DNA of 64,000 nucleotides from Verrucomicrobiales bacterium. GTDB lineage: Bacteria > Verrucomicrobiota > Verrucomicrobiia > Limisphaerales > UBA9464. The notes under the pieces were generated by a model, which had not been told where the DNA came from, did not search any database, and saw nothing but the letters and a program-made list of their open reading frames with translations. The DNA lies in contig JAIYBC010000004.1 of the NCBI GenBank assembly GCA_027488845.1, positions 62,001 to 126,000 of the forward strand, read 5' to 3'. Shown here piece after piece: positions 26,849 through 35,533 of this stretch. The first letter of the stretch is position 1, and each line of letters opens with the position of its first letter. The position numbers and the translations under genes are program-made.

Positions 26849-29800
26849 TCAGCCGAAGTCGTGCGACTCGGCGGTGTGCAGTCCCTCGTGGGCCAGGCGC
26901 CGGATCGCCCGGGCCTGGATGTGGATCGTCCGGTGACGCTGCTGGATCACGCCGTCCACCTCGAGGAACGGCTCGGTGGTGATGGTCAGGCGCAGCGCCT
27001 CGAACATGTCCGGCGCGACGATCACGTTGGCGATCCCGGTCTCGTCCTCGAGGCTCACGAAGCAGACGCCCTTGGCCGTGCCGGGACGTTGGCGGCAGAT
27101 GACCTGGCCGGCGACCCGGATGAATTGGCCATCCCGGCCCAGGACGAGGTCGGCGGCGCGCCAGACATCCGGGATCGCGGACCGGAGCAAGGCCATCGGA
27201 TGCGGACCGGTGCTGAGGCGCAGGCCGGCGTAGTCGGCCTGAAGGCGCTCGCCGGGATCCATGGGCCGCAGCGGTCCGCCGCCGACCGGCTTCGGCTGGA
27301 AGAGCTCCTCGGGCCGCGGCGGCTGCTCGGAGTCCCACAGCGCGGCGCGCCGATGCGCCGAGAGCGCGTTCAGGGCGCCGATCGAGGCCAGCGTCCGACG
27401 TTCGTCCTGGGACAGCCCGCAACGGGCGAGGAAGTCCGCCATGGAGGCGAACGCCTGTCGGCGCCGCTCGGCGAGCAGGCGTTCGGCGGACTCGCGACGC
27501 AGGCCCTGCACCTGCCCGAGACCCAGCCGGAGCGAACCGTCCTCCAGGATCGCGCAGTCCCAGTCCGACCGCGCGATGCAGACCGGACGCACCTGGACAC
27601 GGTGCCGCTTGGCGTCGGCGACGAGGGTCGCCGGCGAGTAGAAGCCCATCGGCTGGTTGTTCAGCAGCGCGGCGTAGAACTCCGGGGCCCGGTGCACCTT
27701 GAGCCACGCGCTGGCGTAGGCGAGCAGCGCGAAGCTGATGGCGTGCGACTCCGGGAAGCCGTACAGCGCGAACGACCCGACCGCCTGCGCGACCCGCTCC
27801 GCCGTGGAGTCCGGCACCCCCTTCGCCCGCATCGCCGCGAGCAGCTTCGCCTTCGCCCGCACCATCCGCTCCTCCGACCGGTGGAAGCTCAGGGCCTTGC
27901 GCAGCTCCTCGGCCTCGTTCCCGGAGAAGTCCGCCATCACCATCGCCATCTCCAGCATCTGCTCCTGGAACAGCGGCACGCCAAGGGTCCGACGCAGCAC
28001 CGGCTCCAGCCGCTCGTCGTAGTAGGTCACCGCCTCCTCGCCCGTGCGCCGACGCAGGTACGGATGGGCGAGGTCGCCCTGGATCGGACCCGGCCGGATG
28101 ATCGCCACCTGCACCACGAGGTCGTAGAAGCAGTCCGGACGCAGCCGCGGCAACGTCGCCATCTGCGCCCGGCTCTCGACCTGGAAGACCCCGATGGTGT
28201 CGGCGGCCTTCAACGACCGGAACGTCTCCGGGTCGTTCTCCGGGAGCGACGCGAGGTCCACCGGACGTCCGCGCGACGCGGACAGCACCACGGCGTCCTG
28301 GATCGCGGCCATCATCCCCAGGCCCAGCAGGTCCACCTTGATGATCCCCAGCTCCTCGCAGTCGTCCTTGTCCCACTGCGCCACGATGCGTCCGGGCATG
28401 GCGGCGTTCTCGAGCGGGACGAAGCGGTCGAGGCCGCCGTCGCCGATGATCATGCCGCCGGAGTGCTGTCCGAGGTGGCGCGGCAGGCGGGCGACCCGGG
28501 GATAAAGCGAGGCGAAGGCCGCGGCACGCGGATGGCCGGCGGGCAGTCCCGCCTTCTCGATCTGGGCGGCGAGGTCGAGGGTGTGGGGGAAGTCGCCGTG
28601 GGAGAAGAGGGCCGAGAAGCGTTCGACGACGTCCACCGGCAACCCCAGCACCTTGCCCACCTCGCGGGCCGTGCCGCGGCCGCGGTAGGTGTGCACCGCA
28701 CCCGTCATCGCCGCGCCGCGCGGGGCGTAGCGCCGGTACACCTCCTGGATCACCCGTTCCCGCCGGTCGCCGCTGGGCAGGTCGATGTCGATGTCCGGCC
28801 AGCCCTTCCGGCCCTCGCTGAGGAACCGCTCGAACAGGACGTTGAACTTCACGGGATCCACCGCCGTCACGCCGAGGCAGAAGCACACGGCGCTGTTCGC
28901 CGCGCTGCCGCGGCCCTGGGCGAGGATTCCGTTGTCGCGGCACCAGCGGACGAGGTCCGCGACGATCAGGAAGTAGCCGCAGAAGCCGAGCTTCGTGATC
29001 AGGGCCAGCTCCTTGCGCAGCAGCTTCGCCACCTTCTCCGGGACCTTCCCGCGGTACCGCTCCCGTGCGCCACGCCAGGACCAGTCCTCCAGCACCCCCT
29101 CCATCGTCTCGCCCGGACCGACCGGATGCCGCGGGAAGCCGTAGCCGAGATCCGTCAGCGCGAACGTCAGCCGTTCCGCCAGGCGGACCGAGTTTTCCAC
29201 GGCGTCGGGCAGGTCCGCGAACAGCGCCCGCATCGCGGCGGCGGGCTTGAGATGGCGCTCTGGGTTCACCGAGAGCAGCGACCCCGCCGCGTCCAGGTTC
29301 ACGTGGTGACGCAGGCAGGTGAAGACGTCGGCCACCTCGCGTCCATCCGGTGTCGCCTGGTCGACGCCGTTGGTGGCCAGCAGCCCCGTGCGTGTCGCCC
29401 GTGCGAGGTCCACCAGCGGACGGTTCCACCGTTCCTGCTCCGGCCGGTGGTGCCGCTGCAGCTCGACGAAGACGCCGTCCGGCCCGAAGGCGCGTCGCAG
29501 GGACTCCAGGCGGGCGGCGGCGACGGCACTCCCCTGACGCGGATCCAGCAACGCCCGAACGAGGGGACCCTCCTCGCCGCCGGTGAGCGCCACGAGGCCC
29601 TCCGCGTGGGCGGGAAGCTCGTCCCACCGGACCTTGCCGGCGCCCTTCTCCGCACGCAGGTGCGCCCCGGTGAGCAGGGAGCAGAGGTTGCGGTAGCCGG
29701 CCCGGTCCCGCACCAGCACCGGAAGGACCGATTCGTCCTCCATCACGAGTTCCGAGCCGACGACGTCCCGGAGCCCGCGTTCCTGGGCCCCGAGGCGGAA

Positions 29801-29959
29801 GCGCGGGGAGCCGTGGAGCCCCATGCGGTCGCACACCGCCACGGCGGGGATCTCCAGCCGGGCGGCCTCGGTCGCGAGGGCCTCCGGGGACGAGGCCCCG
29901 CGGAGGAAGCTGAAGGCCGTGCGGGCATGGAGCTCCACATAGCCGCCGGTCCCGCTCAC
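26849..29959 (-). CDS. dnaE2: Error-prone DNA polymerase III alpha subunit DnaE2 (ImuC)
   Basis: 1036 residues, the normal DnaE2 length. An N-terminal PHP domain (YVELHARTAFSFLRG, then NGVDQATPDGREVADVF) is followed by the C-family polymerase core with catalytic aspartates in WPDIDIDLPSGDRRE. ALYGFPESHAISFALLAYA and DAKRHRVQVRPV are also typical. A C-terminal OB fold (IRVAGQVICRQRPGTAKG) is present. It copies damaged DNA as part of the ImuA-ImuB-DnaE2 mutasome. The start is the GTG at 29959. It overlaps the stop of the GIY-YIG gene as GTGA (29956-29959), so the two are translationally coupled. It is the last gene of the cassette. Confidence 0.93.
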   Translation of the reverse strand: MSGTGGYVELHARTAFSFLRGASSPEALATEAARLEIPAVAVCDRMGLHGSPRFRLGAQERGLRDVVGSELVMEDESVLPVLVRDRAGYRNLCSLLTGAHLRAEKGAGKVRWDELPAHAEGLVALTGGEEGPLVRALLDPRQGSAVAAARLESLRRAFGPDGVFVELQRHHRPEQERWNRPLVDLARATRTGLLATNGVDQATPDGREVADVFTCLRHHVNLDAAGSLLSVNPERHLKPAAAMRALFADLPDAVENSVRLAERLTFALTDLGYGFPRHPVGPGETMEGVLEDWSWRGARERYRGKVPEKVAKLLRKELALITKLGFCGYFLIVADLVRWCRDNGILAQGRGSAANSAVCFCLGVTAVDPVKFNVLFERFLSEGRKGWPDIDIDLPSGDRRERVIQEVYRRYAPRGAAMTGAVHTYRGRGTAREVGKVLGLPVDVVERFSALFSHGDFPHTLDLAAQIEKAGLPAGHPRAAAFASLYPRVARLPRHLGQHSGGMIIGDGGLDRFVPLENAAMPGRIVAQWDKDDCEELGIIKVDLLGLGMMAAIQDAVVLSASRGRPVDLASLPENDPETFRSLKAADTIGVFQVESRAQMATLPRLRPDCFYDLVVQVAIIRPGPIQGDLAHPYLRRRTGEEAVTYYDERLEPVLRRTLGVPLFQEQMLEMAMVMADFSGNEAEELRKALSFHRSEERMVRAKAKLLAAMRAKGVPDSTAERVAQAVGSFALYGFPESHAISFALLAYASAWLKVHRAPEFYAALLNNQPMGFYSPATLVADAKRHRVQVRPVCIARSDWDCAILEDGSLRLGLGQVQGLRRESAERLLAERRRQAFASMADFLARCGLSQDERRTLASIGALNALSAHRRAALWDSEQPPRPEELFQPKPVGGGPLRPMDPGERLQADYAGLRLSTGPHPMALLRSAIPDVWRAADLVLGRDGQFIRVAGQVICRQRPGTAKGVCFVSLEDETGIANVIVAPDMFEALRLTITTEPFLEVDGVIQQRHRTIHIQARAIRRLAHEGLHTAESHDFG

Positions 29960-30732
29960 GGCGCGCCTCCGTCGGCGGCCGACGGTTCCCGGGCGGCGGC
30001 GAACGCGGCATGGGCCTCCGTGAGGCGCTCCACGTCCCGGCGCTGCCAGGAGACGCCGAACGGATGCGACTCCCCGCGCAGTGCGACGAGCCGTCCCGGG
30101 AGTTCGGCACACGAGCCGTCGAGGAACCCGGCCAGGAGCCCGTCCAGGTCCGGGAAGGCCAGCGGCAGGCGGACGTTCGCCGGGGCGCGACGTCCGCGCA
30201 GCGGTGACGGCAGGGCGGTGAGCGGAAGCGTGGGATGGGCGGCGCCCCAGGCGAGGCGGAGCAGCGGCGCGTGGAGGGCCGGGGCCCCGCGGAGCGGCCC
30301 GGACCGGCGGGGCATGCCCTCGGCGGCGTCGCCGATGGCGAGGTCCAAGGCGCCCGGACCGGCGTTCCAGCCGAGGGCCAGGCGCGGCGCGGGACGGACG
30401 CCGGCGGTGTTGAAGCGCGGACGCAACGTGACGATCAGCTCGCGTTCCCGGGCCAGCGCGGTGGGCTCGTCGGGGCATTCGTCCCAATGGATCCGCACCA
30501 CCGCGGCCAGCAGGCGCCGGATCTTCCGCGGGACGCGGTCCGTCTGGGCGGAACGGTAGCTGCCGAGTCGGCGACGCAGGTTCTTCGCCTTGCCGACATA
30601 CAGCACGCCGTCCCCCGGGCCGCAGAGGAAGTACACGCCGGGCCGTTCCGGGATGTCGCGGAAGAACCCGCGTCCCAGCCGTTCCGACAACGGTCGCACC
30701 GGGGGAAGCAGCAGCAGTTGGCCGGTCTCCAT
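29956..30732 (-). CDS. GIY-YIG nuclease-domain protein inside the imuAB-dnaE2 cassette
   Basis: 258 residues. The first 110 form a complete GIY-YIG domain: PGVYFLCGP (GIY, 31-39), VLYVGKAKNLRRRLGSY (YIG region, 43-59), the catalytic-type glutamate in ARERELI (E98) and the asparagine in RPRFNTA (N108). This matches the UvrC/Cho class that nicks DNA. The C-terminal 150 residues are Arg/Pro/Leu-rich and resemble no domain I know. It starts 12 bases after imuB and overlaps dnaE2 by GTGA, so it is an integral member of the operon. Standard imuA-imuB-dnaE2 cassettes do not include it, suggesting a nicking or processing function joined to translesion synthesis. Confidence 0.82.
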   Translation of the reverse strand: METGQLLLLPPVRPLSERLGRGFFRDIPERPGVYFLCGPGDGVLYVGKAKNLRRRLGSYRSAQTDRVPRKIRRLLAAVVRIHWDECPDEPTALARERELIVTLRPRFNTAGVRPAPRLALGWNAGPGALDLAIGDAAEGMPRRSGPLRGAPALHAPLLRLAWGAAHPTLPLTALPSPLRGRRAPANVRLPLAFPDLDGLLAGFLDGSCAELPGRLVALRGESHPFGVSWQRRDVERLTEAHAAFAAAREPSAADGGAP

Positions 30733-30744
30733 GGGACGTCCCGG

Positions 30745-32235
30745 TCAGTCGAGCAGGCCGGTCACCTGCCAGCGTCCACCCTCGTGGGTGAGGCGGGCGA
30801 CCGTTCCGGACGGCGTCTGGACATCCCAGTCCTCGCGCGACCACGACGCCGGTTCCCACCAGTTCCCCGAGGCCCGCCACGGGCCCACAGCCACACGCAG
30901 GCGTCCGTTGACCACGGAGCAGCGGACCGTGAGCGGCACGGGAAGGCCCGGGGCGACGGCGACCTCGGCCTCCGGGGCGGGACGCAGCCGACGCCACGGC
31001 ACGGGACGCAGCAACGGCGGCCGCGAGGGGAAATCCGAAGGCGGACCCTCGAAGTCGGGCGGGACGAGACGGAACGCGTCCGGCCGATGCCCCGGCAGCC
31101 GGACCGGCGACCCGACGCGGTCGGCGCCCACGAGGGCCGACAGGCGGGCCAACGTCTCCTGGAACTGGCAGGGATCCCGCAACACCGACTCGAAGAGCCC
31201 GAACTGACGCTGCGGCGCCCGGCCGGGATCGAGCGTCAGCCCCAACCCCGAGACCGCGGCGTCGGTGCGCAACGTCTCCAGGTGCGTGCGGAGGGTGCGG
31301 AACAGGATGTCCGGCCGACGCGTCGGCTCGGGCACGCGCAGGACCGTCTCGAGCGCCACGCCCGACTCCAGGCGCAGACGCAGCGTCATCGAACGCGCCA
31401 CCCACTGCGACGGCTCCATCCGGAGCGTCAGGGTGTCGACGAAACGCCGGAGCAGGAACAGCAGCGGCTCGAGCGTCTCCACCGGTTCCTCCAGGTCCAC
31501 CGACTCCTCGAAGCGTTCCGGCGGCCGGGCCAGCCGGAGCGGGCGCAGCGTCGTGGCGGAGGCCGCCGCGAACAGGGCCAGGGCCTCCAGCCCGAGACGC
31601 TCGATCACCTCGGCCTGCCCCAGCGCCTGGAGTTCGCCGACCGTCCGGACCCCCCATCGCCCGAGGATCTCCGCCACATGGGTCGAGGGCTGCAACGCCT
31701 CCACCGGCAGGCCGGCGATGAACTCCACCGCGGTCTCCACCACGCGCACCGGCGCGGAGACGTCGGCGGCGCGGGCCGCATGGCGGGCCACGTCCGGCGT
31801 CGGCCCCACCCCGATCCGGGCGTCGAGGCCGAGTCCCGCCAGCACGGTCCGGAGCCGTCCGGCCCACGCCGCGAGGACCTCCGGCGCGGCGGCGTCCACG
31901 CCCGAGATCCCCCGCAGGTCCAACGTCAGCACGCCGGGCGCGGTGGCCTCCACATGGGGCGAGAAGGCGAAGGCCCCCTGCATCAGCGCGTCCGACGCAT
32001 CCGCTTCGCGCGCGGCGGAACGGTGCCGTATCCGGATGCCTTCACACCGGGCCAGGGCCTGCGTCGGCGTCGCCCCTTCCACCACCCCGAGTCCACGGGC
32101 GGATGCGGTCAGGGCGCAGACCTTCGGCGGCGAACGGTCCGGATCGACCAGCGCCACCGGCTGCCCGTGCAGCTCCGGCAATCCGCGCAGGGCGGCCTGC
32201 AGGGCGAAGTCGGGGAGATGCACGACGGCGTACAT
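30745..32235 (-). CDS. imuB: ImuB, Y-family polymerase-like mutagenesis protein
   Basis: 496 residues with a Y-family (DinB/UmuC) fold: YAVVHLPDFALQA, then LPELHGQPVALVDP, VEATAPGVLTLDLRGISG and the RWGVRTVGELQALG helix-hairpin-helix. The acidic residues that hold catalytic metal in active Y polymerases (DxD near the N-terminus and SxDE) are not all present: TLDLRGI stands where SIDEAYLD would be. This is typical of ImuB, which is thought to act as a scaffold linking DnaE2 to the beta clamp. It lies 18 bases after imuA and 12 before the GIY-YIG gene. Confidence 0.88.
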   Translation of the reverse strand: MYAVVHLPDFALQAALRGLPELHGQPVALVDPDRSPPKVCALTASARGLGVVEGATPTQALARCEGIRIRHRSAAREADASDALMQGAFAFSPHVEATAPGVLTLDLRGISGVDAAAPEVLAAWAGRLRTVLAGLGLDARIGVGPTPDVARHAARAADVSAPVRVVETAVEFIAGLPVEALQPSTHVAEILGRWGVRTVGELQALGQAEVIERLGLEALALFAAASATTLRPLRLARPPERFEESVDLEEPVETLEPLLFLLRRFVDTLTLRMEPSQWVARSMTLRLRLESGVALETVLRVPEPTRRPDILFRTLRTHLETLRTDAAVSGLGLTLDPGRAPQRQFGLFESVLRDPCQFQETLARLSALVGADRVGSPVRLPGHRPDAFRLVPPDFEGPPSDFPSRPPLLRPVPWRRLRPAPEAEVAVAPGLPVPLTVRCSVVNGRLRVAVGPWRASGNWWEPASWSREDWDVQTPSGTVARLTHEGGRWQVTGLLD

Positions 32236-32253
32236 GGGGCGGTGTGGATGGGT

Positions 32254-32940
32254 TCAACCGGCCGCCAAGGACCTTCCCGTCGGCAGGACCTGCAGCGCAG
32301 GCGTCTGGCGGAGGACCTCGAAGCGCAGGGAAGCCGCGGCGGAACCGGGGGTTCCCGCCAGGGATTCCACCCCGGCCCGCCAGCAGCACCGCACCCGCAC
32401 GGCGGCCCCCGACACCAGGGCCTGTGGCGTCACCACGAGCAGCGCGGTCCGCTGCTGTTCGAGAAGGCGGCCGAACCGGTGCCACACCGTGCCCGGGATG
32501 CGCCGCAACTGGGTCGCCGGGTTCAGCTTCAGGTCCAGGACCACGAGGGGGAAGTTGCGGTCGCGCAACAGGATGTCCGCGGCCTGGAGCGCCTCCGACG
32601 CCTGACGGCACCGCACCCAGAGCAACCGCGAGAGGTCGGCCGCCTCCGCGGCGTCGGCGTCGAAGCTGTCCGCACCGTCCACCAATGCGAGGAAACGGCC
32701 GTCCGCCGACGATCTCGCCAGCAGCCCGTGCAGCACCTGGGCGGTGCCGGAACCCGGACCTTCGCCCACCAACTCGACCGTCTCCCCCGCCGGCAAACCG
32801 CCTCCCAGCAACCGGTCCAACACCTCCAGCCCCGTCGGGACCACCGACGCCGGCGGCGGCTCCGCCACGCCCAGCCGCGCCGACGGGACCCGGTCGGCCA
32901 GGATCCGGCGGAGGTCGATGAGGGTGTCGTTGGCGGCCAT
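32254..32940 (-). CDS. imuA: ImuA-like RecA-fold protein, first gene of the mutagenesis cassette
   Basis: About 228 residues. The segment SVVPTGLEVLDRLLGGGLPAG followed by TVELVGEGPGSGTAQ aligns with the start of RecA/ImuA folds, and LVVLDLKLNP with Walker B. The P-loop lysine is missing (GEGPGSGTAQ), so ATP hydrolysis is doubtful. It is placed directly upstream of imuB, as expected for ImuA. The start may be ATG 32940 or ATG 32967. Verrucomicrobial SOS genes are controlled by a LexA box TGTTC-N4-GAACA; I do not find a full copy in the 198 bases upstream, only single half-sites such as TGTTC at 33093-33097. Confidence 0.78.
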   Translation of the reverse strand: MAANDTLIDLRRILADRVPSARLGVAEPPPASVVPTGLEVLDRLLGGGLPAGETVELVGEGPGSGTAQVLHGLLARSSADGRFLALVDGADSFDADAAEAADLSRLLWVRCRQASEALQAADILLRDRNFPLVVLDLKLNPATQLRRIPGTVWHRFGRLLEQQRTALLVVTPQALVSGAAVRVRCCWRAGVESLAGTPGSAAASLRFEVLRQTPALQVLPTGRSLAAG

Positions 32941-33138
32941 GGCGATGGGTCCAGTCGTGCCGGCCATGGTAGGATCACCCCGGTCGCCGTGAACTCCGAA
33001 GTCGGAGAATCGTGCACCTCCTCGGACATCCGCAGACCGGGGGTGGAAGGAGGTCCCACGACAGCACCGCGCCGTCCGTTTCCGGCACCGGGTGTTCACC
33101 CATCCGTTGTTTGCCGGGCATCGGACCCGGGGCACAGG

Positions 33139-33471
33139 ATGGTCCTGTTGAATCTCTCGGAACGATACGCGGCCGCCCATGGGATTCCACCGGAGGAGGT
33201 CGAGGCGGCGGTCCTCTCCGGATGTCTTCCGATGCCCTGGGGCCCGCTGGTGCGGATGCTCGGCATCCACCGCCGGCCCGACACCCTCCGGGCCGATCGG
33301 ATCCTCGTCCGCCAATGCCTCCTCGCCCGAGGCGTCCGCGATGTCCGGCTGGAGGTCGAGGGCTTCCACTACCGCGACATGGCCAATGTCCCGTCGTGGC
33401 GCCGGATTCTGGGGATCCGGGTCTCGGGGGCCCGCCTCATCGAGCTGGCCATCGAGCTGTTCGCCCGCTGA
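33139..33471 (+). CDS. Hypothetical protein, 110 aa
   Basis: I do not recognise this protein. It is basic and helical, with no signal peptide, cysteine motif or membrane segment. It begins MVLLNLSERYAAAHGIPP and has VEGFHYRDMANVPSWRRILGI near the middle. It is divergent from imuA (198-base gap) and lies 79 bases upstream of a transglycosylase gene on the same strand. Codon use and third-position G+C look like its neighbours, which supports it as real. Confidence 0.55.
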   Translation: MVLLNLSERYAAAHGIPPEEVEAAVLSGCLPMPWGPLVRMLGIHRRPDTLRADRILVRQCLLARGVRDVRLEVEGFHYRDMANVPSWRRILGIRVSGARLIELAIELFAR

Positions 33472-33550
33472 ACCCGCCCGGTTGGGAGCCGGCCGGAAGC
33501 CGCTCGCAATCGCGCTGGAACTTTCCGTCCACCCGCTATTGTCGTCCGGG

Positions 33551-34477
33551 ATGAAGCCCCACGTCATCGCAGCGTTGTTGCTCGCCGCCGGACCGTCCGC
33601 GGCCCGGGCGCAGCAACCGGCCGACCTCGGATCCCTGCTCGAGGGCGGACGCCGGTGGCTGGAGGAGAACGTCGACACCAACGTGCTGCAGCAACTCCCC
33701 GAGCTCGACGAGGCCGAGGCCGAGCGGCTGCTGAGGAGGATCGACGAGGCGTTGCGTGGGGAGGAGGTGCTGGACCTGGGACGTCTGCGCGGGATGGGCC
33801 AGGCGTTGCTGCCCTGGGTGGAACAGGACGAGACGCTCCGTCCGTTCGCCCCGTGGCTGAGGTCGCGCATGGACTACCTGGAGGCGTCCGAGCAGTTGAA
33901 CCGCCTGGTCCCGGCGGCGCCGAAGCCGACGCGGGAGATCCCGTCCCCGAAGCGGGCCGCACCGACCGAGGAACAGCAGAAACGGGTCTGGGCCCGGGTC
34001 GTGGCGACGGAACCGGCCCCTCCGGCCGCCCGGAAGCTGCTGCCGCGGCTGAAGTCCGCCTTCGCGGCCGAGGGAGTCCCGGCGGAACTCGTCTGGGTGG
34101 CCGAGGTGGAGTCGTCCTTCGACCCCAAGGCCCGCAGCCCGGCCGGCGCCGCCGGGCTGTTCCAGCTGATGCCGGAGACCGCACGGGGACTCGGCCTTTC
34201 CACCTTCCCGATCGACCAGCGTTACGACCCGGACCACAGCGCCGCCGGCGCCGCAAAGCTCCTGAAGCGGCTGCGGGTCCGGTTCCGCGACTGGCCCCTC
34301 GCCCTCGCCGCCTACAACGCCGGCGAAGGCCGGGTCGGAGGCCTGCTCACCCGCCACAAGGCCACGCGGTTCCCCGAAATCGCCCGGTTCCTGCCCGCGG
34401 AAACCCAGATGTACGTCCCCAAGATCGACGCCGTGCTCCGCCGCCGCGAAGGCAAGGGACTCGGTGAGATACGGTGA
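33551..34477 (+). CDS. Exported lytic transglycosylase (SLT domain)
   Basis: 308 residues with a signal peptide (MKPHVIAALLLAAGPSAARAQQ). The N-terminal 160 residues form a charged helical region. The C-terminal SLT/lysozyme-like domain has the catalytic glutamate in AEVESSFDPKARS (E187), then GAAGLFQLMPETARGLGL and ALAAYNAGEGRVG, the order seen in MltE/MltD/Slt70 catalytic domains. It cleaves the glycan strands of peptidoglycan, making 1,6-anhydro-MurNAc ends. No LysM domain is present, unlike MltD. Confidence 0.87.
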   Translation: MKPHVIAALLLAAGPSAARAQQPADLGSLLEGGRRWLEENVDTNVLQQLPELDEAEAERLLRRIDEALRGEEVLDLGRLRGMGQALLPWVEQDETLRPFAPWLRSRMDYLEASEQLNRLVPAAPKPTREIPSPKRAAPTEEQQKRVWARVVATEPAPPAARKLLPRLKSAFAAEGVPAELVWVAEVESSFDPKARSPAGAAGLFQLMPETARGLGLSTFPIDQRYDPDHSAAGAAKLLKRLRVRFRDWPLALAAYNAGEGRVGGLLTRHKATRFPEIARFLPAETQMYVPKIDAVLRRREGKGLGEIR

Positions 34478-34497
34478 CGGGAGGCAGGCGACCGCGG

Positions 34498-34517
34498 CCA
34501 CGACCGTCAGGTCGTGG
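34498..34517. repeat. 8-bp hairpin between convergent genes
   Basis: CCACGACC (34498-34505), loop GTCA, GGTCGTGG (34510-34517). It lies between the transglycosylase (plus) and the FAH-family gene (minus), next to the GATTCCC repeat. Without a T-run it is only a possible terminator. Confidence 0.4.
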
Positions 34518-34543
34518 ATTCCCGATTCCCGATTCCCGATTTC
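34517..34543. repeat. Heptamer repeat GATTCCC x3 plus partial
   Basis: Three perfect tandem GATTCCC units (34517-34537) and a degenerate GATTTC (34538-34543), followed by CAGCCCGACGCC. The same arrangement, GATTC units then AGCCCGACGCC, occurs near 44947-45003 and 46946-46998. Confidence 0.75.
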
Positions 34544-34586
34544 AGCCCGACGCCCGCTGCGAAGGGCCCTCCGGCCATCCAGCCGA

Positions 34587-35447
34587 TCAAACCACCGCGA
34601 CCGGGTTCTCGAGGGTGCCGATGCCGTCGATCGTGATGCGCACGACGTCCCCGGCCGCGAGGGTGAATTCGTTCGGCGGCACGATGCCGGTCCCGGTCAG
34701 GAGCACGACGCCCTGACGGAATTCCTGGCTGCGGTGGAGCCATCCGCCCAACTCGGTGAAGGTGCGCTTGATGTTCGAGACGGACGTCGTCCCGGAGAAC
34801 ACCTCGGCGCCGCCACGCTGGATCTCCAGGCGGATTCCCCAGGTGCGCGCCTCGGCCTCGTCGGCGGCGACCCGGATGAACGGTCCCAGGGCGCAGGAGG
34901 CGCGGTAGGTCTTGGCCTGCGGCAGGTAGAGCAGGTTCTCGCCCTCGATGTCGCGGGAACTCATGTCGTTGCCCACGGTGAATCCGACCAGCTCCGCGCG
35001 GCTGTTGAACACCAACGCCAGTTCGGGCTCCGGCACGTTCCAACGGGCATCCGAACGGATCCCGACCGGGCCGCCGGATCCGACCGCCTTCTGACCGAGC
35101 GACTTGAAGAAGATCTCGGGACGGGGCGCGTCGTACACGCGGTCGTAGGCGCTGGCGCTGAACTCGGACTCCTCCATGCGCGCGGCCTTGCTGCGCAGGT
35201 AGGTGACGCCGGCGGCCCAGACCTCCTGCTGCTCGGTCGGTGCCGCGAAGCAGACCTCGGCGATCGGCACCCGCCGGACCGGTCCGGACGCGAGACGCTT
35301 CAGCGTCCCGACCAGGTCCGGCGATTCGAGCAGTTCGGTCAGGCTTCCCACCCCGGCCCCGGAGAGGTCGAGCAGGGTGGCGTCGTCGAGCGTCAACCCG
35401 ACGCGTGGAAACGGATGCGCGGCGGAATGGAAACGGCAGAGCTTCAT
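34587..35447 (-). CDS. Fumarylacetoacetate hydrolase family protein
   Basis: 286 residues. The family's metal-binding and fold motifs are seen: WAAGVTYLRSKAARM, the PEPELALVF region with metal-ligand glutamates, and GFTVGNDMSSRDIEGEN. The family includes isomerases, hydrolases and dehydratases of 2-keto acids. The length and the SRDIEGENLLYLPQAK segment suggest a 2-keto-3-deoxy-sugar acid dehydratase (KdaD/AraD1-like), but this is only an inference. No sugar catabolic genes are adjacent. Confidence 0.8.
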   Translation of the reverse strand: MKLCRFHSAAHPFPRVGLTLDDATLLDLSGAGVGSLTELLESPDLVGTLKRLASGPVRRVPIAEVCFAAPTEQQEVWAAGVTYLRSKAARMEESEFSASAYDRVYDAPRPEIFFKSLGQKAVGSGGPVGIRSDARWNVPEPELALVFNSRAELVGFTVGNDMSSRDIEGENLLYLPQAKTYRASCALGPFIRVAADEAEARTWGIRLEIQRGGAEVFSGTTSVSNIKRTFTELGGWLHRSQEFRQGVVLLTGTGIVPPNEFTLAAGDVVRITIDGIGTLENPVAVV

Positions 35448-35533
35448 GCGCCGAGGTTACCGGAGGGCCGCGTGGCCGACGACAATTTCGTCGACGTCGC
35501 GGCGCGACCGCGCCGGGAGCCCGGGCAGCGGGG

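Noticed and set aside
29960..31867. A fused 1672-residue DnaE2 with a large N-terminal extension.
   Set aside because: The PHP domain starts directly after GTG 29959; upstream residues are a shadow of the GIY-YIG and imuB genes.
32968..33870. A long upstream extension of imuA.
   Set aside because: It lies opposite the transglycosylase and small hypothetical genes; the ImuA fold begins only after about 32940.
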